This document shows positions 8,350 to 16,862 of a DNA stretch of 64,000 nucleotides, in pieces (position 1 is the first letter of the stretch; each line of letters starts with the position of its first letter). The notes under the pieces were generated by a model. That model was not told the origin of the DNA. It saw only the letters and a program-made list of their open reading frames with translations, and did not search any database. The stretch comes from Amycolatopsis lurida (GTDB lineage Bacteria; Actinomycetota; Actinomycetes; Mycobacteriales; Pseudonocardiaceae): positions 7,223,501 to 7,287,500 of the forward strand of contig NZ_FNTA01000004.1 of assembly GCF_900105055.1 (NCBI RefSeq). The letters are read 5' to 3'. Made by a program: the position numbers and the translations under genes.

Positions 8350-9679
8350 TCTCAAGGACCGCGCCGTGCGCCTCGAAGCGACGAACCACGAGGGAAGCTT
8401 TCTGGGCAAGACCGTGTCGAGCACGAAGTTCGCGTCAGGCAGGAACAGCGGCTTCGCTTTCGCCGACCTCCTGTTCGCGATCGACCTCGGCAACGAGATC
8501 GTCCTCGGAGACGCCTTCCCGGACTGGCGCGGCAACCTCTACGACATCCAGATGATCCCTGACATGTCGACCCTCGTCGAATGGAAGCCGGGTCTGGACT
8601 CGGTCATCGGCGACTACTGGCTGAAGGACGGCACACCCGTGCCGATCTGCCCGCGGAACCTCGTGCGGAAGCTGGTGGCCCGGCTCGCCGTTCTCGGGTA
8701 CACCGCGACCGTCGCCGTGGAGATCGAAGCGACCCTGTTCGAGGAATCCGTTCAGGAGGCGCGAAAACGCGGGTACCGGGACCTGACGCCCTTGGGCGGC
8801 GGCACGGGAGCCACGTATCACTTGGCGAGGTCCAAGGACTGGGTCGACTACATGGAAGCGGTCGTCGACCGCCTCGATCGGCTCGGCATCGCGTGGGAGG
8901 CCTGGACCGACGAGGCCGCCGCCGGGCAGACGGAGCTGAACCTGCCGCCGGCGGACCCGATCACGCTGGCCGACTCCTGGGCACGGACCCGACAGGTCAT
9001 GCGTGAGGTCGCGTTCGAGCGGGACCACACGGTGACCTTCATGGCCAAACCGACGGCGGGCTATGGCCAAGGGGCCCACATCAACCTGTCACTGCAAAGC
9101 GACGGAGTGAACCGGTTCTTCGCCGAGGACGGGCCGTCCCCGCTGATGCGGCACGCGGTCGGCGGGCTGCTGGCCACGATGGCGGGAAACACCTCGCTCG
9201 CGTTGCCGCAGATCACGTCCTACCGGCGACTGGTCGACTTCACCGGACCGCCCACCGTCATCAGCTGGGGCGAAAACAACAAAACGGCCGCGGTGCGCGC
9301 CATCACCGGCCACTCAAAGTATTCGCGGCTCGAGTACCGGCTTCCCGGCGCCGACGTGAACCCCTATCTCGCGCTCGCCGGAGTGCTCGCCGGGGTGCTG
9401 GCGGGCATCGAGCGGGAGATCGAACCGCCGGAGCAGGTCACGGACATGGCCTGGTGCCTGCCCGACAGCGCAGGCGTGCCCCGGATCCCCGACACGATGT
9501 CGAAGGCGGGCGCGGCCCTGGACGCCGACCCGCTTCTTCGCGAGTACCTCGGTGACGAGTTCGTGGACTTCTGGGTCGCGTCGCGGCGCTGGGAGTGGAT
9601 GGAGTTCCACACCAAAGGCGGCGATCCGTTCGCCGAACTCTCCCAGTGGGAGTCCACCCGCTACTTCGAGTTCCCGTGA
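8342..9679 (+). CDS. Glutamine-synthetase-family gamma-glutamyl-amine ligase
   Basis: This 445-residue protein has the glutamine synthetase layout: a short N-terminal beta-grasp part and a catalytic part with EIEATLF (first metal Glu), TELNLPPADP (second Glu pair region), FMAKPT and GQGAHINLSLQ (ammonia/ATP loop His) and EYRLPGADVNPY. In the GS-I-like families of catabolic clusters (PuuA, IpuC, gamma-glutamylanilide synthetase) such proteins join glutamate to an amine with ATP. Directly behind it lies a gamma-glutamyl hydrolase, the partner expected for a PuuA-PuuD type route, so amine ligation is much more likely than nitrogen assimilation. It overlaps both neighbours (8 bp and GTGA). Confidence 0.85.
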   Translation: MSDLKDRAVRLEATNHEGSFLGKTVSSTKFASGRNSGFAFADLLFAIDLGNEIVLGDAFPDWRGNLYDIQMIPDMSTLVEWKPGLDSVIGDYWLKDGTPVPICPRNLVRKLVARLAVLGYTATVAVEIEATLFEESVQEARKRGYRDLTPLGGGTGATYHLARSKDWVDYMEAVVDRLDRLGIAWEAWTDEAAAGQTELNLPPADPITLADSWARTRQVMREVAFERDHTVTFMAKPTAGYGQGAHINLSLQSDGVNRFFAEDGPSPLMRHAVGGLLATMAGNTSLALPQITSYRRLVDFTGPPTVISWGENNKTAAVRAITGHSKYSRLEYRLPGADVNPYLALAGVLAGVLAGIEREIEPPEQVTDMAWCLPDSAGVPRIPDTMSKAGAALDADPLLREYLGDEFVDFWVASRRWEWMEFHTKGGDPFAELSQWESTRYFEFP

Positions 9680-10437
9680 GGGCGCGTCCGCTGATCGGCA
9701 TCACCGGCAGGCGGTTCCGGCTGGAGCTGTTCAAGGGAGCCGACGAGCGATACGGAGACCGTTGCCTCGACGGCTACATGTCGGACTTCGCGAGCCGGAT
9801 CGCGCAGGCCGGTGGGCTTCCGGTGCATCTCTCCTACGACACCGACGCGAAGGCCATCAGCCAGTGGCTGTCCGGTGTCGTGATCACCGGCGGTCAGGAC
9901 ATCCATCCAGCGTATTGGGGCGGGGACACGACGGTGGTCCGCGACATCGATCCGCGGATGGACCCGATGGTCCACGACGCGGTCCGCGACGAGTACGAGA
10001 TCACGCTCGTCCGTGCTGCTCTGGAGCAGGGGATTCCAGTGCTCGGTGTGTGCCGCGGCATGCAGGTGCTCAACGTCGCTCTCGGCGGCACCCTCGTCGC
10101 CGACCTGCCGGCCGGGTCCGTGAGCCATCTGTCGGCGGAGGCCGCGCCGACCGACGGCACCGCCGATCATCTCGTGTCCTTCGAAAAAGGCTCGATCGCC
10201 GCCGGCCTGTTCGGCGAGCACGCGATGACCAACTCGTGGCACCACCAGGCCGTCGACCGCTGCGGCACCGGCCTGGTCGTGACCGGACGGACGAGCGATG
10301 GCGTGGTCGAAGCGGTCGAGCTCCCGGGCGCACCGGTGCTCGGCGTCCAGTGGCACCCGGAGTGGATGAAGAGCGAGGACCCGGCGATGACGTGGATCGT
10401 CCAGGCCGCGGCGAAGAGGCGAAGGAGCATGCCATGA
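9676..10437 (+). CDS. Gamma-glutamyl hydrolase, peptidase C26 (PuuD-like)
   Basis: This 253-residue class I amidotransferase-like hydrolase starts at the GTG that overlaps the upstream stop (GTGA); the longer upstream frame is a shadow. The nucleophile is Cys126 in LGVCRGMQ and the other triad residues are His227 and Glu229 in QWHPEW. The front segment PLIGITGRR is typical of PuuD, which releases glutamate from gamma-glutamyl-aminobutyrate. With the ligase just upstream, an oxidase at 16859 and an aldehyde dehydrogenase at 13877, all four enzyme classes of the Puu polyamine pathway are present in one regulon. Confidence 0.88.
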   Translation: MRARPLIGITGRRFRLELFKGADERYGDRCLDGYMSDFASRIAQAGGLPVHLSYDTDAKAISQWLSGVVITGGQDIHPAYWGGDTTVVRDIDPRMDPMVHDAVRDEYEITLVRAALEQGIPVLGVCRGMQVLNVALGGTLVADLPAGSVSHLSAEAAPTDGTADHLVSFEKGSIAAGLFGEHAMTNSWHHQAVDRCGTGLVVTGRTSDGVVEAVELPGAPVLGVQWHPEWMKSEDPAMTWIVQAAAKRRRSMP

Positions 10438-12761
10438 CCGCGAAAGTGGCGCCCGGACAGGCGGGCGACGACCCCGCCACCCCGACCCTGACGGAACTGC
10501 TGTCGCAACGCGCGAAGGACTCGCCGGATCGGGAATTCCTGCGTTACGGGGAATGGTCGTGGAGCTTCGCCGAGATCGACGACTGGACCTCCAGGCTGGC
10601 GCACCGGCTGATCGAGGTCGACGGTGTCCGGCCGGGCGAGCGTGTCGCGATCATGCTGCCGAACGTCGTGCACTGGCCTGTCGTCTGGCTCGCCACGCTG
10701 AAAGCGGGTGCGGTCGGCGTACCGATCAACAGCTCGTACCAAAGGGCCGACCTCGCCTTCGTCCTGCGGGACTCCGGCGCACGCGTCGTGTTCACCGACG
10801 CCGACCGCGCGGATCTGATCGCCGATGTCGTCGCCGGTGAGGGCGTCCGCGTCGTCGACGTCGCCGACGACGGGTCGGAGAAGTTTCCGGCGACGCCTCC
10901 AGCCGCACCGATCGAAGGCGGGGCGCTGGCGAACCTGCAGTACACGTCGGGAACGACCGGTTTCCCCAAGGCGTGCATGCTCACCCACGACTACTGGGTC
11001 CGGCTGGGCTGGATCTGCGCCTCGGTGACCGGACTGGGGCCTGACGACGTTCTCCTGACGGCGCAACCGTTTTCCTACATGGATCCACAGTGGAACACCG
11101 CGCTGGCGCTCACGGTCGGTGCTCCGCTGGTCGTGCTGCCACGGTTCTCGGCGTCGACCTTCATGGCGGACGTCCGGCGGCATCGGGCGACCTTCTTCTA
11201 CGTCCTCGGGTCCATGCCGACGTTGCTGTCCAAGCAACCGCCGACCCCCGAAGACCGCGACAACGACCTCCGCCTCGTCTTCTGCTCGGGAATTCCGGCC
11301 GGACTCCACGCCCGGCTGGAGGAACGATGGGGCGCTCCGTGGCGCGAGGTCTACGGAATGACCGAGTCCGGGATCGACCTGTTCAGTCCCTTCGACGACT
11401 CCGACGCCGTGGGAAGCGGCAGTCTGGGGCGGCCGGTACCGACGAAACAGATCCGCGTCGTCGATCCCGACGGTTCCGAGGTGCCCGACGGTGAAGCCGG
11501 TGAGCTGGTCATCGCGGGCAGGCCGATGATGGACGGTTACTGGAACCGCCCTGAAGACACCGCCCGGGTGCTGCGGGACGGCTGGCTCCACACCGGCGAT
11601 GTCGTCGTCCGCCGCCCGGGCGACGGAATCCGGTTGGTCGGCCGGATCAAGGACATGGTGCGGCGTGGCGGCGAGAACGTCGCGAGCGTCGAAGTCGAAG
11701 CCGCCCTGGAGCGTGACGACCGGGTGGTCTCGGCAGCCGTCGTCGCCGAACCCGACGAGACCCTCGGCGAGGAGGTCAAGGCGTTCGTCCAACTGGCGGC
11801 AGGCGTCCCCGCCGAACTGGCGACGGCCGAGCGGATCGTCGAGCGGGCAGGCAAGGAACTCGCGCGGTTCAAGCTGCCGCGCTATGTCGAGTTCGTCGCA
11901 GATTTTCCTCGCACACCGTCTGAACGCATTGCCAAAACGGCACTCAAGGCCCGGGCCGCGGCCGATCGCGGCGTGACGTACGACCTCGGCGCACGACGGG
12001 GATTCCTCGGCATCGAAGTCGTCCACGACGTAGCGGTGCTGACCCTCCGGCGCCCCGAGAAGCTCAACGCCATGGACGTCGCCACCCGGCGGCGGCTGGC
12101 GTCCGTCATCCGCGAGTTCGGTACCGGCGAGACCGTGCGCGGGATCGTGCTCACCGGTGAGGGCCGGGCTTTCTCCGCGGGAGAGGATCTCGACAGCGTG
12201 CCGTCGACGGAAGCCGGGATGCGTGAGGCGTTCGCGAGTTTCCACGACATCACCAGGGCGATCCTGGAGACGCGGATCCCTGTGGTCGCGGCCGTCAACG
12301 GCATTGCGGTCGGCGGAGCCTCGGAGATCACCCTGTGCTGCGACACCCGCATCGGTACTCCGAAAACTGTTTACTACCAACCGGAAAACGGCCGGGGCAT
12401 CACGATCTCGAACGCGTCCAGCGTGCTGCTGAGGCGGCTCATCGGAAACCACGCCATGCGTGTGGTGCTCGGCTCCCCTCGTATCCGGGCCGACGAAGCC
12501 CTCCGGATCGGCCTGCTCGACGAGATCGTGGAGCCCGGTGCCCTGATCGGCCGTGCCATCGACACCGTCGTCGAGTGGACGCCGGAGGGCAACACGACGG
12601 CCTTGCATCTCGCGCTCCTGCGCCCGACGGCAGAGGACGTCGAAGCGGCCTTCGCCCGGGAAGACCTCGCCGCCGCCCAGGCGTGGGAGAGCGGAGTTCT
12701 GGCCGCGGGCATCCAGGCCTTTCTGTCCACAAGGGACACCGAAAAGGAGACCTCGACATGA
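10434..12761 (+). CDS. Acyl-CoA synthetase fused to enoyl-CoA hydratase
   Basis: This 775-residue two-domain protein starts at an ATG overlapping the upstream stop; the long frame from 9552 is not real in its first part. Residues about 15-515 are an ANL acyl-CoA ligase: YTSGTTGFPK (phosphate loop, about 171-180), VYGMTESG, DGWLHTGD, RIKDMVRRGGEN and a late conserved Lys in SERIAKTALK. Residues about 522-775 are a crotonase: RRPEKLNAMDV, GEGRAFSAGEDL (oxyanion) and GIAVGGASEI (catalytic Glu). The usual ligase is about 510 and the usual hydratase about 255 residues, so both domains are complete. Activation and hydration of the same acyl chain are implied. Confidence 0.9.
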   Translation: MTAKVAPGQAGDDPATPTLTELLSQRAKDSPDREFLRYGEWSWSFAEIDDWTSRLAHRLIEVDGVRPGERVAIMLPNVVHWPVVWLATLKAGAVGVPINSSYQRADLAFVLRDSGARVVFTDADRADLIADVVAGEGVRVVDVADDGSEKFPATPPAAPIEGGALANLQYTSGTTGFPKACMLTHDYWVRLGWICASVTGLGPDDVLLTAQPFSYMDPQWNTALALTVGAPLVVLPRFSASTFMADVRRHRATFFYVLGSMPTLLSKQPPTPEDRDNDLRLVFCSGIPAGLHARLEERWGAPWREVYGMTESGIDLFSPFDDSDAVGSGSLGRPVPTKQIRVVDPDGSEVPDGEAGELVIAGRPMMDGYWNRPEDTARVLRDGWLHTGDVVVRRPGDGIRLVGRIKDMVRRGGENVASVEVEAALERDDRVVSAAVVAEPDETLGEEVKAFVQLAAGVPAELATAERIVERAGKELARFKLPRYVEFVADFPRTPSERIAKTALKARAAADRGVTYDLGARRGFLGIEVVHDVAVLTLRRPEKLNAMDVATRRRLASVIREFGTGETVRGIVLTGEGRAFSAGEDLDSVPSTEAGMREAFASFHDITRAILETRIPVVAAVNGIAVGGASEITLCCDTRIGTPKTVYYQPENGRGITISNASSVLLRRLIGNHAMRVVLGSPRIRADEALRIGLLDEIVEPGALIGRAIDTVVEWTPEGNTTALHLALLRPTAEDVEAAFAREDLAAAQAWESGVLAAGIQAFLSTRDTEKETST

Positions 12762-13855
12762 TCGACACCCAGGCCGCGGTGCTGACCGCCGTCGGCGAAC
12801 CGCTCGCGCTGACCGTCATCCGGGTGGACGACCCGGAACCGCACGAGGTGCGGGTCGCGGTCACCAACGTGGGGCTGTGCCACAGCGACCTGCACTACAT
12901 GACCGGAACGGTGCCGACCGAGCTGCCGGTCGTGGTCGGCCACGAGGTGGCCGGTGTGGTCGAGGCGGTCGGCTCGCAGGTGTCCGGGCTGCGCCCCGGG
13001 GACCGCGTGGTCGGCGCGCTGACCCCCTCCTGCGGCCGCTGCACGAACTGTGAGGCGGGGCGGTCGACCCAATGTCGGAGGCTGGGGGAGATCCGCCGCC
13101 GCCCCCGGCCCGCGTTCCAGACCACGGACGGCGAGCCGATCGAGCGGCTCGGCGACATCGGGGCGTTCTCCCGGCATGTCCTCATGCGCGAGAACTCGCT
13201 GGTACGGCTTCCCGACGACGTGCCACTGCACGTCGGCTGCCTCCTGGCCTGCTGTGTCATCACCGGTGTCGGCGCGGTCTTCCGCGGCGCCAAGGTGCGA
13301 CCGGGCAGCACGGTCGCGGTCATCGGGTGCGGCGGCGTCGGATCGGCCATCGTCCAAGGCGCGAGGCTCGCCGGCGCCTCGGCCATCGTCGCGATCGACC
13401 TGGACGACGACCGGCTCAAGGCCGCGCGCGGCTACGGCGCCACCCACGTCGTCAACGGCGGGGACGAAGACCTGGTCGCGGAGGTTCACCGCCTGCTCGG
13501 TGACGGAGTGGACTACGCCTTCGAAGCGGTCGGCTCGGCCCGCACCGCCGCGACGGCCCTCGCCCTGGTGCGCCCGACGGGGACCGCGTGCCTGGTCGGG
13601 ATCGCACCCGGGGGCACCGAACTCAACGTCCCGGCATCGGACTTCTTCTTCGAGGAGAAGCGGCTCATCGGCTCCTACATGGGGTCGGGTCAAGCGCGGC
13701 AGGACATCCTCCAGCTCGCCCGCCTGTACCAGCAGGGACGTCTGCTGCTCGACGAGATGGTCACGCGCGTCGTCCCCTTCGGCGAGATCAACGAAGGCTT
13801 CGAGGCGATGAAGTCCGGCGACGTCACCCGCATCGTCGTCGATCTCCAGTCCTGA
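12758..13855 (+). CDS. Zinc-dependent alcohol dehydrogenase (MDR superfamily)
   Basis: This 365-residue medium-chain dehydrogenase has the catalytic zinc Cys in GLCHSDLHY, the GHEVAGVVE box, the structural zinc cysteines CGRCTNCEAGRSTQC and the coenzyme fold [12 protein letters not shown] followed by AIDLDDDR, whose Asp favours NAD+. The ATG overlaps the stop of the fusion gene. In pathway order it would oxidise the hydroxy acid left by ester cleavage, handing an aldehyde to the dehydrogenase 21 bp downstream. The alcohol actually used is not known. Confidence 0.9.
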   Translation: MIDTQAAVLTAVGEPLALTVIRVDDPEPHEVRVAVTNVGLCHSDLHYMTGTVPTELPVVVGHEVAGVVEAVGSQVSGLRPGDRVVGALTPSCGRCTNCEAGRSTQCRRLGEIRRRPRPAFQTTDGEPIERLGDIGAFSRHVLMRENSLVRLPDDVPLHVGCLLACCVITGVGAVFRGAKVRPGSTVAVIGCGGVGSAIVQGARLAGASAIVAIDLDDDRLKAARGYGATHVVNGGDEDLVAEVHRLLGDGVDYAFEAVGSARTAATALALVRPTGTACLVGIAPGGTELNVPASDFFFEEKRLIGSYMGSGQARQDILQLARLYQQGRLLLDEMVTRVVPFGEINEGFEAMKSGDVTRIVVDLQS

Positions 13856-13876
13856 CCGACCGAAGGAAACGTGAAG

Positions 13877-15331
13877 ATGAGCAACGAGATTCCCCGGCCG
13901 GTGAACTACATCGCCGACACCTGGAGCGAAGCCGAGACGGTGCCCGACGCGTGGAACGTCGACCCCAACACGCGCGAACCCGTCCACCGTTCTGTCACGA
14001 CGGCCCAGGACGACGTCGAGCGGGCGCTACGGCACGCGGAGCGCGTGTACGACATCGGCCGCTGGGACGACGACGCTCGGCGTGAGCGTGCCGCGATGCT
14101 CGAACGCGTGGCGGACATCGTCGAGACCCGGGCCGAGGACATCGCCCGCACGGACTCGCTGACCAGCGGCACGCCGATCAGCGTAACTCGCAAGGTCGCC
14201 GCCTTCCTGCCCATGAGGATCTGGGCGTCGGCGGCGGATCTGGTGAACATCCCACGCGTCACCGCGCTGGCCGCGGGCGGCCGCGACGTCCGCCTCCACA
14301 AAGTGCCGTGGGGGCCCGCCGCGATCCTCACACCGTGGAACGGCCCGAGTTTCATCCCGGCGGCCAAGATCGCCGGCGCCGTGGCCGCGGGGTGTCCCGT
14401 CATCCTCAAACCTTCGGAGCACGCGCCGGGCAGCGCACAGATCATCGTCGAATGCTTCGTCGAGGCGGGCCTGCCCAGCGGCGCGCTGCAGCTCGTGCAC
14501 GGCGCCGGCGACGTCGGCGCCCGGCTGACCACCGACCCCCGCGTCAAGATCGTCTCGTTCACCGGCGGGCCCGCCGCCGGGCGCGCCATCGCACGGGCAG
14601 CTGCGGAAGACTTCAAGGTCCTGCAGCTGGAGCTCGGCGGGAACAATCCGGTGCTCGTGCTGGACGACGCCGACCTCGACGTCACAGCGGACGGCATCCT
14701 CGACGGCATGACCAAACTCAATGGTCAATGGTGCGAAGGACCGGGCAAGATCCTCGCTCACCGCAGCCTGATCGCCCCTCTCCTCGAAGCACTGACCGAG
14801 CGGATCTCCAAGCTCGTCGTCGGTCACTCCCTCGATGAGGACGCCGAAATCGGCCCGATCTCCAACGCCCCGCATTTCCGGACCCTCCAGAGCAGGATCG
14901 ACGGGTTGCGCGACCTGGGGGCGAGCATTCGGCAGCCCGCCCGCCTGCCCGAGCTCGACGGCTACTTCCTGTCTCCGACCGTGGCCGTCGGCGCGGATCC
15001 CGCTCAGGCCACCGCCGAGCTGTTCGGCCCGGTCGTCTCGCTGCACGCCGTGGACTCCGGTGAACAGGCGCTGCGCATCGCCAACGCCCATCCGTCAGGG
15101 CTCGACGCGTACGTGTTCGGCGCCGATACGGACCGGGCGATCGACGTCGGCTCCCGCATCCTGGCCGGCGAAGTGCGCGTCAACGGCGCCAAGGTCGCCG
15201 ACCTCGGTGACGACTCGGCACAGAGCTTCTGGGGCCCGGCAGGCATCGGCGGCCACGGCCCGGCGGAATCGGTGCGCGTCTTCTGCGGCGACCGGGTCGT
15301 CGGTGTCGATTCGCCCGACTTACCGCTGTGA
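13877..15331 (+). CDS. Aldehyde dehydrogenase
   Basis: This 484-residue NAD(P)+-dependent aldehyde dehydrogenase has Glu252 in LELGGNNP and the nucleophile Cys286 in GQWCEGPGK, with the cofactor segments WGPAAILTPWN, KPSEHAPG and FTGGPAAGRA. ATG 13877 is preferred over GTG 13871 because GAAGGA lies 9 bp before it. In Puu-type routes this class oxidises gamma-glutamyl-aminobutyraldehyde; in the ketone branch it would oxidise an omega-oxo acid. It ends 2 bp from the stop of the convergent TetR gene, leaving no room for a terminator. Confidence 0.9.
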   Translation: MSNEIPRPVNYIADTWSEAETVPDAWNVDPNTREPVHRSVTTAQDDVERALRHAERVYDIGRWDDDARRERAAMLERVADIVETRAEDIARTDSLTSGTPISVTRKVAAFLPMRIWASAADLVNIPRVTALAAGGRDVRLHKVPWGPAAILTPWNGPSFIPAAKIAGAVAAGCPVILKPSEHAPGSAQIIVECFVEAGLPSGALQLVHGAGDVGARLTTDPRVKIVSFTGGPAAGRAIARAAAEDFKVLQLELGGNNPVLVLDDADLDVTADGILDGMTKLNGQWCEGPGKILAHRSLIAPLLEALTERISKLVVGHSLDEDAEIGPISNAPHFRTLQSRIDGLRDLGASIRQPARLPELDGYFLSPTVAVGADPAQATAELFGPVVSLHAVDSGEQALRIANAHPSGLDAYVFGADTDRAIDVGSRILAGEVRVNGAKVADLGDDSAQSFWGPAGIGGHGPAESVRVFCGDRVVGVDSPDLPL

Positions 15332-15333
15332 CG

Positions 15334-15942
15334 TCATCGCCCGACGGGGGTGGCTCCGAGCCGGGCCGCGAGCCAGCTGTCGAGGACCGACGTGGCGATT
15401 TCCATCTGCCCCAGCGCGGCGGTCCGATCCCCGTAGGTCAACCAGTTCGCGGCGAAGCCGTCGGCCAAGGTGGCGAGGACGAAGGCGATCTCGTCGATGA
15501 CCTCCGGTGCGATCGGATGGTCCGACTCGGCGTCGCGAAGTGCGGCGCGCACCGTTTCGAGAGCCTTGTCGTACACCGCGATGCCGCGGTCTCCGTGCTG
15601 GCGCCGTGCCCAGCTGATGAGTTCCACCGTCGCCGCGGTGAAGCTGGCCGACTCGAGGTAGCACTCCATGACTCCGCGCAGGAGCCGTCGAGCCGTCTCT
15701 CGCACGTCACCGGGGGAGTCGTCGCCCTCGAGCGCGTCGCGGTACCGGCCCGCCACGAACTCGTAGACGTCGGCGAAGAGGTCCTCTTTGGAGTCGTAGC
15801 AGTAGTGCAGCATCGCCAGATTCGCTTGCGCCTGCTCGGCGATGCGCCGGGTCGTCGCGCCCTCGATGCCGTAGGTGGCGATGACCTCCACCGCGGCCTT
15901 GATGAAGTCGCTGCGCCGCTGGGCGGCGGAGATCCGTGGCAC
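15334..15942 (-). CDS. TetR-family regulator of the amine-catabolism genes
   Basis: This TetR-like repressor of 202 residues has the N-terminal helix-turn-helix AAVEVIATYGIEGATTRRIA followed by AQANLAMLHYCYDSKEDLF. The GTG at 15942 is chosen because GGGAGG sits 5 bp before it; a GTG at 15960 lacks such a site. The C-terminal ligand domain is of the common all-helical kind. The gene is divergent from the membrane-protein/oxidase pair at 16155, and the intervening 200 bp hold two copies of an element that recurs between the operons at 7.5-7.7 kb. It therefore probably represses itself and the whole set, with an amine or a CoA ester as inducer. Confidence 0.85.
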   Translation of the reverse strand: MPRISAAQRRSDFIKAAVEVIATYGIEGATTRRIAEQAQANLAMLHYCYDSKEDLFADVYEFVAGRYRDALEGDDSPGDVRETARRLLRGVMECYLESASFTAATVELISWARRQHGDRGIAVYDKALETVRAALRDAESDHPIAPEVIDEIAFVLATLADGFAANWLTYGDRTAALGQMEIATSVLDSWLAARLGATPVGR

Positions 15943-15966
15943 GAAGTCCTCCCGGTGCACGTAGTT

Positions 15967-15984
15967 GGACGCTTGATTAAGTCA
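15967..15984 (-). promoter_or_regulatory. Operator copy 3 (TetR gene promoter)
   Basis: On the minus strand the bases read TGACTTAATCAAGCGTCC. The first ten positions are identical to copy 1 and the rest diverges. The plus-strand core TGATTAAGTCA is nearly palindromic. It lies about 25 bp before the GTG of the TetR gene, where it could mediate autoregulation. Confidence 0.55.
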
Positions 15985-16017
15985 CGGCCAGCTTAGCAGC
16001 GAGACTTCTTGGACAAA

Positions 16018-16035
16018 TGACTTGATCGTATGACT
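16018..16035 (+). promoter_or_regulatory. Operator copy 4 with promoter of the 16155 operon
   Basis: The bases read TGACTTGATCGTATGACT, the best-conserved form of the element. It overlaps TTGATC (16023-16028), which is 17 bp from TAGCCT (16046-16051), a plausible -35/-10 pair for the rightward genes. A repressor bound here would block that promoter directly. Confidence 0.65.
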
Positions 16036-16154
16036 AAGACTGGCGTAGCCTATGAACCGGATCACAAATCCGCGCAGCTCCCCAGGGCTTCGGCCGCCGG
16101 CCCGAACTCCGCCTTCTGCTCAGCGGTGAAGGCACGACCTGAAGGAAACATGAC

Positions 16155-16862
16155 ATGAAGAACCTGCTCTTCATGCTGGCCGATCTCTGGATGATCTTCG
16201 CCGGCTTCTATTTCGGCTGGAAGTTCATTCGGCGCTACGGCAACTACCTGCTCGGCCTGGAATGGATGATCGTCGCCACGTCGGGCTCGAACTTCTTCCT
16301 GTGGGCCCTTCTGGGTGGAGCCGAGGACGGCTTTCTGTACAACGTCGCATACTTCTTCGACGCCTTTTCGCGATCCGTCGGCATCACCCTCATCCTCGTC
16401 ATGGGCCTGATGCGCGTGACGCATCGGTACAAGCCGTCCGTCGTGGTCGATGTCGGCGTGTTCGCGCTCGCCGCCGTCGCCGGGCTTTACCTCCAGCAAT
16501 TCCGCGCCGACGAGCTGCACGTCGGTCCGGCGACGTTCTACGTCGTGGTCAACGTGCTCACTACGGCGTTCCTCGCCTACTTCGTTTGGCGGCTCTGGCG
16601 TATCGGTGCCAAGAAGCAGGCCGTGAGCGCCGCGCTGGTCACCATCGCGGGATCCGTCATCGCGATCACCTACGACTTCTTCCCGCTCCCGGGCGACGAT
16701 GCGCACCGAACGTTGTTCTACAGCGCCGCGCTGGCCGCCTGGGGATTCCAGATGTTCGTGTACTACTTCGCTTACCGCGCTCTTCACGACCACAACGTGA
16801 CGGCAGGCGCCGGACCTGTTTCGGAACAACGAGCTGCCGCTTACGCGAGGAAAGACCGATGA
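16155..16862 (+). CDS. Polytopic membrane protein of unknown function
   Basis: This 235-residue protein has about seven hydrophobic segments: residues 3-20, 33-52, 70-90, 98-112, 125-145, 157-174 and 188-208. Between them lie short charged loops (WKFIRRYGN, RLWRIGAKKQ) and the C-terminus is charged. I do not recognise a family. The ATG follows GAAGGA at good spacing. It overlaps the flavin oxidase downstream (ATGA) and sits behind operator copy 4, so it is co-regulated with amine breakdown. Uptake of the amine or holding the oxidase at the membrane are possible roles but not shown. Confidence 0.8.
   Translation: MKNLLFMLADLWMIFAGFYFGWKFIRRYGNYLLGLEWMIVATSGSNFFLWALLGGAEDGFLYNVAYFFDAFSRSVGITLILVMGLMRVTHRYKPSVVVDVGVFALAAVAGLYLQQFRADELHVGPATFYVVVNVLTTAFLAYFVWRLWRIGAKKQAVSAALVTIAGSVIAITYDFFPLPGDDAHRTLFYSAALAAWGFQMFVYYFAYRALHDHNVTAGAGPVSEQRAAAYARKDR

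Noticed and set aside
9552-10433. Upstream extension of the acyl-CoA synthetase frame
   Set aside because: It overlaps the end of the ligase gene and all of the C26 hydrolase gene, which carry clear motifs; ATG 10434 with the ATGA overlap is the real start.
16062-16829. Minus-strand frame of 255 codons
   Set aside because: It is antisense to the membrane-protein gene and is rich in charged residues without a pattern.
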